The notes beneath the pieces are model-generated. The model searched no databases. It saw only the letters and a list, made by a program, of their open reading frames with translations, and was not told the origin of the DNA. Source: Hyphomicrobiales bacterium (GTDB taxonomy: Bacteria > Pseudomonadota > Alphaproteobacteria > Rhizobiales > HXMU1428-3). From it: a stretch of DNA of 10,059 nucleotides. The stretch's first letter is position 1; every line of letters begins with the position of its first letter. Position numbers and translations under genes: made by a program. The stretch covers positions 1-10,059 of the forward strand of contig JAJFHW010000388.1 of assembly GCA_021775385.1 (NCBI GenBank), read 5' to 3'. This document shows, one piece after another, positions 5,588-10,059 of this stretch.

Positions 5588-7129
5588 ATGTCTGATCAGA
5601 ATCTAAAAATTGAAAATAAATTTGAAAGCAAACCAGAAGAGCATGTAGCTCCACGGATTATTGCTTCAAATGATGATAACCCCAAATTTCATAATTTGAA
5701 TTTAGGTGAAACCTCTTCACTCATCTCTCCTATCGTTTTAAATGGCTGTTACCGCCTATTGGAAATGCTTATTGTGATGAGCATTGGTATTGCAGGTTTT
5801 TATGCCTATGTTGATCAGGGTGGATCGTTCAACCTCCTTCACTATTTTTCAGGCATTTCGATTGTTTGTCTGATGCTTGCGTTTGTGTTGCACACTGTGA
5901 ACGTTTATAGCATTCAAGCTTTCAACTCCCCTATTCGCCAAACTCCGAAATTATGGCTTGGAGTTACATTGGTATTTGCGTTGTTCGTCACTGGATTATT
6001 CTTCTTAAAAATGGGGGATACATTTTCACGTGTGTGGTTGGGCGCTTGGTATATTTTAAGTGTTCTCTCGCTTTTATTCGCGCGTTTTGTTTTTGCTGCT
6101 GTTCTGAAAGAATGGTGTGCAGAAGGTCGTATTTATCGCCGAGCTGTCATTGTTGGTGGCGGCGATCCTGGCGTTGCTGTGATTAAAGAACTTGAAAGTT
6201 CTGAAAACACTGACATACGTATTTGCGGAGTTTTTGATGAGCGCAGCGATGATCGCGTTCCAACTCATATTCAAGGCTACCCTAAACTTGGCGATTATGA
6301 TGAGCTTGTTGAGTTTGGCCGAAAATCAAGAATAGACCTCTTAATTGTGACACTGCCTCTTACAGCTGAAGGTCGAATTATGAGTGTTTTGAAAAAATTA
6401 TGGGTATTGCCGGTTGATATTCGTCTTGCTGCTCACACCACAAAACTAAGATTTCGCCCTCGTGCCTATTCATATATTGGCAATGTTCCGTTTATAGATA
6501 TTTTTGACAAGCCTATGGCTGATTGGGACTTTGTTCTTAAATGGATGTTTGACAAAATTGTTGCCATTCTAGCCCTTATTCTCTTATCTCCCATAATGAT
6601 TGCTGCCGCAATTGCTGTAAAATATACCAGCAAGGGGCCGATTATTTTTAGACAAAAGCGTTATGGTTTTAATAATGAGCTGATTGAAGTTTATAAATTT
6701 CGTTCAATGTACACTGATATGTCAGATGCAGATGCTTCTAAGCTCGTCACCAAAGATGACCCACGCGTTACGCCTGTTGGTCGTTTCCTTCGAAAAAGCA
6801 GCATTGATGAACTCCCACAGCTGTTCAATGTGTTAAAGGGAGAACTCTCAACTGTTGGCCCACGCCCTCATGCGCTTTCAGCTAAAGCAGCTAGTCAAAG
6901 TTATCATGATGTTGTTGATGGTTATTTTGCTCGCCATAGAGTTAAGCCAGGCATCACTGGTTGGGCTCAAATTAATGGCTGGAGGGGAGAGACTGACACG
7001 GAAGAAAAAATACAAAAACGTGTCGAGCATGACCTCTATTATATTGAAAACTGGTCCATCTTTTTGGATCTATATATCATTCTTTGCACGCCTTATAGCC
7101 TGCTATTTGATAAAGACAATGCGTATTGA
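5588..7129 (+). CDS. Undecaprenyl-phosphate sugar-1-phosphate transferase (WcaJ/ExoY-type, polyprenyl glycosylphosphotransferase)
   Basis: 513 residues from the ATG. These integral membrane enzymes start polysaccharide synthesis by moving a sugar 1-phosphate (glucose or galactose) from UDP-sugar to undecaprenyl phosphate. The full-length WcaJ layout is present: a polar N-terminus (1-50), four membrane helices (about 55-76, 84-107, 123-140, 149-173), a Rossmann-like CoA-binding-type domain with VGGGDPG (189-195), a fifth membrane helix (about 322-344), then the catalytic domain with KFRSM (370-374), DDPR (390-393), DELPQL (407-412), GPRP (424-427) and [12 protein letters not shown] (453-464), ending in DNAY. 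The sugar specificity is not readable; the length and five helices match glucose-type enzymes (TIGR03023-like) better than the short ExoY/PssY type. Start choice rests on AAAGGGG nine bases upstream. The Wzy-like gene follows after 11 bases, so the two form an operon. Confidence 0.95.
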   Translation: MSDQNLKIENKFESKPEEHVAPRIIASNDDNPKFHNLNLGETSSLISPIVLNGCYRLLEMLIVMSIGIAGFYAYVDQGGSFNLLHYFSGISIVCLMLAFVLHTVNVYSIQAFNSPIRQTPKLWLGVTLVFALFVTGLFFLKMGDTFSRVWLGAWYILSVLSLLFARFVFAAVLKEWCAEGRIYRRAVIVGGGDPGVAVIKELESSENTDIRICGVFDERSDDRVPTHIQGYPKLGDYDELVEFGRKSRIDLLIVTLPLTAEGRIMSVLKKLWVLPVDIRLAAHTTKLRFRPRAYSYIGNVPFIDIFDKPMADWDFVLKWMFDKIVAILALILLSPIMIAAAIAVKYTSKGPIIFRQKRYGFNNELIEVYKFRSMYTDMSDADASKLVTKDDPRVTPVGRFLRKSSIDELPQLFNVLKGELSTVGPRPHALSAKAASQSYHDVVDGYFARHRVKPGITGWAQINGWRGETDTEEKIQKRVEHDLYYIENWSIFLDLYIILCTPYSLLFDKDNAY

Positions 7130-7140
7130 GTTGAGTAGAG

Positions 7141-8403
7141 ATGAGCGTTACTACAACATTTGATCAACAACACATAACTATTTCAAACAGGCTTCATCAA
7201 GCACTGTACTTTTTTGTGTGGCTTACGTTTTTTTTAAACGCGATTGTTATAAAAGAACCTGCTCCTTGTGATTTGTTCATGATGATCTTTGTGGTGTCCA
7301 TGCCGCTTTTCGGTATGGTTCGTATTCTTCCTCTTCATGCACTTTTTCTAGCCTGCTGGGCTATCATTATTGCTGGTGGTTTCATTGCGGCTGGAACACA
7401 TGAGTTCTACTATGTCTCTGTTAAGCATATGATTATATCGCTTTATTTGGCGATCTTCTCCGTTGCATTGGCTGCCTTTGTTTCAAAAGACCCAGAGCAA
7501 AATTTAAAAGTCATTTGGAATGGGTATGTATGCGGGGCGATTATCGCAGCATCGGCCGGTATCGTTGGTTACTTTGATCTATTTCCTGGTGCGTTTGAAC
7601 TCTTTACTAAATTTCAACGCGCGAGCGGAACTTTTAAAGACCCTAATGTGCTTGGACCTTATCTTGTGCCAGCTTTTCTCTATTGCTTACATATACTGCT
7701 TACTAGAAATTTAAGAGATGGGCTGATTGCCACTTTTCTGATGGGGTTATTTCTTTTTGCAATTTTGATGAGTTTTTCCAGAGGGGCCTGGATGTTATTT
7801 GCTTTTACAAGCGCCTTTTATATTGGTTTCTTTTTCTTCACAGCTCGAGACAACCAACAACGGGTCAAGACAATCACTCTTTGTCTCCTAAGCCTTATTG
7901 CATTTGTTGGTATTATTGCTGTTGCTCTGCAATCTCCAAAAGTTCAAGCCTTATGGAGTGAGCGGGCTTCCTTAAATCAGAGTTATGATGTTGGCGATCA
8001 AGGACGTTTTGTAGGACATAAAAAAGCAGCCAAGATAATATCGGAGAACCCTATTGGCATTGGCGCTCTCTACTTTGGTTATTCTTATCATCATGAATTG
8101 CCGCACAATTTATACCTAAGCATGTTTTTAAGTACTGGGTGGATTGGTGGTGCGCTCTTTTTATTTTTAATGGGGGCAACTCTTTATTTTGGTGCGAAAA
8201 TAATGTTCCGCCAAAGTCCGTGGATGCATTTTCATGGTATAGCCTATTGCACTTTTGTTGGCTTGGCTCTAGAGAGTTACATTATCGACAGTGACCACTG
8301 GCGTTTGCTCTATATCTTAATGGGCTTAATTTGGGGTGCCTATGGTTATTATCAGTTTGAAGACCGCTCGATGAAAAAACAATCCTCTGCAAATGCAACC
8401 TGA
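7141..8403 (+). CDS. Wzy-type polysaccharide polymerase / O-antigen ligase family membrane protein
   Basis: 420 residues, very hydrophobic, with about ten to twelve predicted membrane segments (for example 21-37, 63-83, 97-113, 128-146, 168-187, 193-210, 216-233, 244-262, 325-350, 387-403). Family landmarks are seen: GTFKDPNVLGPYL (163-175), SFSRGAW (211-217), a large periplasmic loop at about 264-320 with GRFVGHKKAAKII (288-300), and the conserved ELPHNLYL (319-326) of the Wzy_C/O-antigen ligase domain. Wzy enzymes join undecaprenyl-linked repeats in the periplasm; WaaL ligases look alike, but the surroundings (initiating transferase 11 bases upstream, Wzz-like and Wza-like genes nearby) favour a polymerase. 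Translation is probably coupled to the preceding gene; the GAG-rich spacer gives only a weak ribosome binding site. It faces the GrpB-family gene, 92 bases away, with no strong terminator between. Confidence 0.88.
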   Translation: MSVTTTFDQQHITISNRLHQALYFFVWLTFFLNAIVIKEPAPCDLFMMIFVVSMPLFGMVRILPLHALFLACWAIIIAGGFIAAGTHEFYYVSVKHMIISLYLAIFSVALAAFVSKDPEQNLKVIWNGYVCGAIIAASAGIVGYFDLFPGAFELFTKFQRASGTFKDPNVLGPYLVPAFLYCLHILLTRNLRDGLIATFLMGLFLFAILMSFSRGAWMLFAFTSAFYIGFFFFTARDNQQRVKTITLCLLSLIAFVGIIAVALQSPKVQALWSERASLNQSYDVGDQGRFVGHKKAAKIISENPIGIGALYFGYSYHHELPHNLYLSMFLSTGWIGGALFLFLMGATLYFGAKIMFRQSPWMHFHGIAYCTFVGLALESYIIDSDHWRLLYILMGLIWGAYGYYQFEDRSMKKQSSANAT

Positions 8404-8495
8404 TTTGAATATAAGCTAAACAATAAGTACTACCGCTCTGATTGCTATTCAGCGATCTTAAAGCATGGACGAATTCACAATTAAACCCTTTGAGA

Positions 8496-9023
8496 CTAAT
8501 TAAAGAACTTAAGAGCCTCTTGTTCCCATTTTGTTATCCAATCACTTTTACAGTCAGTATATGCATGGCTGTCAGTTGGGTGTTTTAACTGGCACTCTGT
8601 TTTTAGGTTTTGATATTTGAGAGCTATGCCTTGGTGTAGACGAAGATAATCACGGAATGCTAAATGCCGTGCAACAGCGGCATCATTTTCTTGAAAACAA
8701 TGAATTTGAAATAAACGATTATTTGTATCGGCATCATCTTTATAGGCGTATCTGCGACCGGTAATTCCATTTTCATGGCACCAAACATACCCGATGGCCT
8801 CAATGTTACTTTGTACTCTATCGAGTTCGTCCAAACTTTTGACCACCCCTAAAAGATCAATGATCGGTTTTGAGTGAATTGTAGCAATGGCAGTTGAGCC
8901 AATGTGATGCGCTTTGCTGAGGTTATCACCAATAGCGATATTTAACTGGGCGATCTCATCTTCGGCCATATCTGGCCAGAATGGATCATGGGGAACTAGT
9001 TGAACTTCAATTGGTTTCGGCAT
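8496..9023 (-). CDS. GrpB family protein (UPF0157, nucleotidyltransferase fold)
   Basis: 175 residues, the usual length for the family. Recognised by VPHDPFWPDMAEDEI near the N-terminus (11-25), the core HHIGSTAIATIHSKPIIDLL (39-58), GRRYAYKD (89-96), FQIHCF (105-110), the C-terminal AFRDYLRLH (122-130) and a helix ending WITKWEQEALKFF. The GSTAI...KPIID segment corresponds to the nucleotidyltransferase-like core; the biological role is unknown. The ATG at 9023 is fixed by an in-frame TAG two codons upstream; the nearest purine-rich sequence, GAGCGAG, is rather far from the start. It converges on the exopolysaccharide genes and shows no functional link with them, so it probably marks the end of that locus. 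Confidence 0.9.
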   Translation of the reverse strand: MPKPIEVQLVPHDPFWPDMAEDEIAQLNIAIGDNLSKAHHIGSTAIATIHSKPIIDLLGVVKSLDELDRVQSNIEAIGYVWCHENGITGRRYAYKDDADTNNRLFQIHCFQENDAAVARHLAFRDYLRLHQGIALKYQNLKTECQLKHPTDSHAYTDCKSDWITKWEQEALKFFN

Positions 9024-9210
9024 TTGCTATTCGCTCGCTCAATAAATTCAATATTTGTACTTATATTCAATTTAATTATTTATGTTCAACTAATTTTTTT
9101 TTGATAAATAATTTATTAAGATGTTTTTTAAACAGAGTTCAATTTATGAATGCTAAATTCCAATATTTTTTATTTTCCTATTCACATACCGCTGTATTGA
9201 AATTTTAAAA

Positions 9211-9306
9211 CTACATATATTCTATGTAACAGCCACAAGAACTACCATCTTCACTCTCATTTTTTGGTTTTTTGAGAAAAACAATCGGTTTGCGGTTCCT
9301 CTGCAT
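9211..9306 (-). CDS. Possible 31-residue ORF with C-terminal Cys pair
   Basis: The frame begins MQRNRKPIVFLKK and ends with SSCGCYIEYM. It follows the 53-residue ORF on the same strand after a 67-base gap. An in-frame stop seven codons upstream fixes the start, and no ribosome binding site is seen. The basic N-terminus and the CGC motif are unusual for random sequence, but the length gives little power. Not recognised. Confidence 0.15.
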   Translation of the reverse strand: MQRNRKPIVFLKKPKNESEDGSSCGCYIEYM

Positions 9307-9373
9307 ACGCTTGATGTGAACTTTTTATTGTTTGTGAATAAAAGCAGTTCTATCTAGACAACAGTGGTAACTT

Positions 9374-9535
9374 TCATCTTTTCACTTTTGCCCCGTCACT
9401 AATAACATTGGCCTCTGAGTAATAATAATGATGAGCCCAAAGAATTAGATTGCTGTAGGCAATATAAAAAATCACGCCGCCGATAAAACATTTAATAAAT
9501 GTGGTTACAATTTTTTTTATGTTCTTTTTGCTCAT
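9374..9535 (-). CDS. Small hypothetical membrane protein, 53 residues
   Basis: The ORF begins MSKKNIKKIVTTFIK, has one hydrophobic segment at about residues 9-33 (running through CFIGGVIFYIAYSNLILWA), and ends with a polar tail (SEANVISDGAKVKR). The basic N-terminus before the helix predicts a single-span inner-membrane protein with the N-terminus inside. A purine-rich AAAGAG lies eight bases before the ATG. The composition (Lys cluster, hydrophobic run, tyrosine-rich HHYYY patch, charged tail) is more protein-like than other short frames in this AT-rich gap. I recognise no family. It stands alone between tRNA-Pro and the GrpB-family gene. Confidence 0.4.
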   Translation of the reverse strand: MSKKNIKKIVTTFIKCFIGGVIFYIAYSNLILWAHHYYYSEANVISDGAKVKR

Positions 9536-9645
9536 CAGAAACACTCTTTATTCGCACTACCAAGGTCTCGCCCCACCTTAAACCACAATAGTGAACCGGA
9601 CTAGACCCACTCTTTTGCCGGCTAAACTGAGGGTTTTGGTAAGGG

Positions 9646-9718
9646 CAATAGATTGATATGCTCAGGTTGCTAACTGAAGAGTTAGAACCAGCAAGCGATG
9701 TTACTGCCAGATCTATTG
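9646..9718. other. Foldable stretch, possible structured RNA
   Basis: Outer arms CAATAGAT (9646-9653) and ATCTATTG (9711-9718) enclose an inner hairpin GGTT-G-CTAACT-GAAG-AGTTAG-AACC (9665-9689), a 10-bp stem with one bulged G and a GAAG tetraloop. The nesting suggests an RNA fold or a protein site. The coding strand is not known and no family is recognised. Confidence 0.2.
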
Positions 9719-9830
9719 ATAGGCTTTGAGTGACAAAAAGAGATACATAGTGAGGGTGGCGCTTATGGAGTGCATATAAATTATAAAATTAGAGCACTAA
9801 GGCAAATATGCTGTATTTATTTGAAAGTGA

Positions 9831-9908
9831 TGGTCGGAGCGATAGGATTTGAACCTACGACCCCTGGTCCCCCAGACCAGTGCGCTAACCGGGCTGCGCC
9901 ACGCTCCG
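9831..9908 (-). tRNA. tRNA-Pro, anticodon GGG
   Basis: Read on the minus strand: acceptor arm CGGAGCG (9908-9902) pairing with CGCTCCG (9841-9835), discriminator A (9834) and encoded CCA (9833-9831). The D arm is GCGC...GCGC, the anticodon stem CTGGT/ACCAG encloses loop CTGGGGG with anticodon GGG, the variable loop is five bases, and the T arm GTAGG/CCTAT carries TTCAAAT. All four stems close; the second and fourth pairs of the T stem read as T-A and G-C. It decodes CCC and, by wobble, CCU. The 3' side faces the gene-poor AT-rich gap. Confidence 0.97.
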
Positions 9909-9931
9909 ACAATATGAAAAGTTCCAGCACC

Positions 9932-9961
9932 ATTGAACTATGCTGCTTGATCTTTTCTCAA
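9932..9961 (-). promoter_or_regulatory. Weak promoter candidate for tRNA-Pro
   Basis: On the minus strand TTGAGA (9961-9956) is followed after 18 bases by TTCAAT (9937-9932). This would start transcription about 15 to 20 bases before the mature tRNA 5' end at 9908. The -35 box is good (five of six) but the -10 is poor, so this is a tentative call. Confidence 0.22.
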
Positions 9962-10020
9962 TTTTTATGACTAAACGTCAAGTGATATTTTTAGTTTCTG
10001 AAAGTTATACGTCAGAGACT

Positions 10021-10059
10021 TTAGCCTAGCTCTTCAAGCAAAAATTTTTCTACATTGAT
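10021..10059 (-). CDS. Possible 3' end of a gene running off the window
   Basis: Read leftwards from the window edge, one frame gives INVEKFLLEELG and then TAA (10023-10021); the other two minus-strand frames stop within the same stretch. The acidic, helical look of these residues fits a protein C-terminus. Twelve codons cannot identify a gene. An imperfect hairpin (9993-10020) sits directly after the stop but lacks a T-run on this strand. Confidence 0.3.
   Translation of the reverse strand: MNVEKFLLEELG

Larger units (their letters stand above)
9024..9830. other. About 800 bases without a large gene
   Basis: Very AT-rich, with T- and A-runs at 9093-9101 and 9261-9278. I found no large gene or mobile-element gene. 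It contains a plausible small membrane-protein ORF on the minus strand (9374-9535), a weaker 31-residue minus-strand ORF (9211-9306) and a foldable stretch at 9646-9718. All of it lies downstream of the minus-strand tRNA-Pro and upstream of the GrpB-family gene, whose promoter should be near 9030-9100. Confidence 0.5.

Noticed and set aside
8981..9208. Plus-strand ORF starting inside the GrpB-family gene and running into AT-rich spacer
   Set aside because: Begins antisense to a conserved gene, continues in AT-rich DNA with Asn/Phe/Leu-rich translation and no ribosome binding site.
5300..9235. 11-mer TGTAACAGCCA at 5300-5310 and 9225-9235
   Set aside because: About ten chance 11-mer matches are expected in a window this size.
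9831..9853. tRNA-Pro 3' end as an attachment site for an integrated element
   Set aside because: I found no second copy of the tRNA 3' end in the window and no integrase gene, so no element boundary can be claimed.
9770..9970. Plus-strand ORF of 66 codons containing GAIGFEPTTPGPPDQCANRAAP
   Set aside because: It is the antisense translation of the tRNA-Pro gene, a well-known false ORF.
1..10059. CRISPR array, insertion sequence, toxin-antitoxin or defence system
   Set aside because: No regularly spaced repeats, transposase, nuclease or antitoxin-like frames were seen on either strand.

Overview
This is an AT-rich chromosomal segment, most likely from an alphaproteobacterium (a low-GC, possibly marine relative of the Hyphomicrobiales). 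That placement is an inference. It rests on the gene types (a GumC-like chain-length protein without kinase domain, a short Wza-like exporter ending in PGDTVYVRERFF, an ExoY/WcaJ-type initiating transferase) and on a CCA-encoding tRNA-Pro; no ribosomal or other taxonomic marker is present.

The core, positions 145 to 8403, is part of a Wzx/Wzy-type exopolysaccharide or capsule locus. On the minus strand lie a GumC/Wzz-like polysaccharide co-polymerase (1409-2884) and, downstream of it, a polysaccharide deacetylase (145-1200). Divergently, on the plus strand, come a Wza-like outer-membrane export lipoprotein (3111-3935), a GT4 glycosyltransferase (4073-5206), an undecaprenyl-phosphate sugar-1-phosphate transferase (5588-7129) and a Wzy/O-antigen-ligase-type membrane protein (7141-8403). 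Read as a pathway, the WcaJ-like enzyme loads the first sugar on undecaprenyl phosphate, the GT4 enzyme adds a sugar, the Wzy-like protein polymerises repeats in the periplasm, the GumC-like protein sets chain length, the Wza-like lipoprotein exports the chain, and the deacetylase modifies it. A Wzx flippase, a tyrosine kinase and further glycosyltransferases are not in the window and must be encoded elsewhere if the system is complete.

The gaps between these genes are long (about 137 to 380 bases) and rich in inverted repeats: a tandem 14-bp repeat against the deacetylase start, switchable hairpins in the same leader, a 34-base hairpin before the GT4 gene, and a terminator-like hairpin followed by a second hairpin before the initiating transferase. 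These suggest gene-by-gene control and are the most interesting part of the window.

The right end is different. It holds a GrpB/UPF0157 family gene on the minus strand (8496-9023), about 800 bases with no large gene but with a plausible 53-residue membrane-protein ORF (9374-9535, minus), a tRNA-Pro(GGG) gene (9831-9908, minus) and possibly the last codons of another minus-strand gene at the window edge. The left edge (54-117) carries a conspicuously GC-rich cluster of hairpins that may be a dispersed repeat. I see no CRISPR array, transposase, integrase or clear novel defence or biosynthetic system; the window is best described as an ordinary exopolysaccharide locus with unusual intergenic structure.
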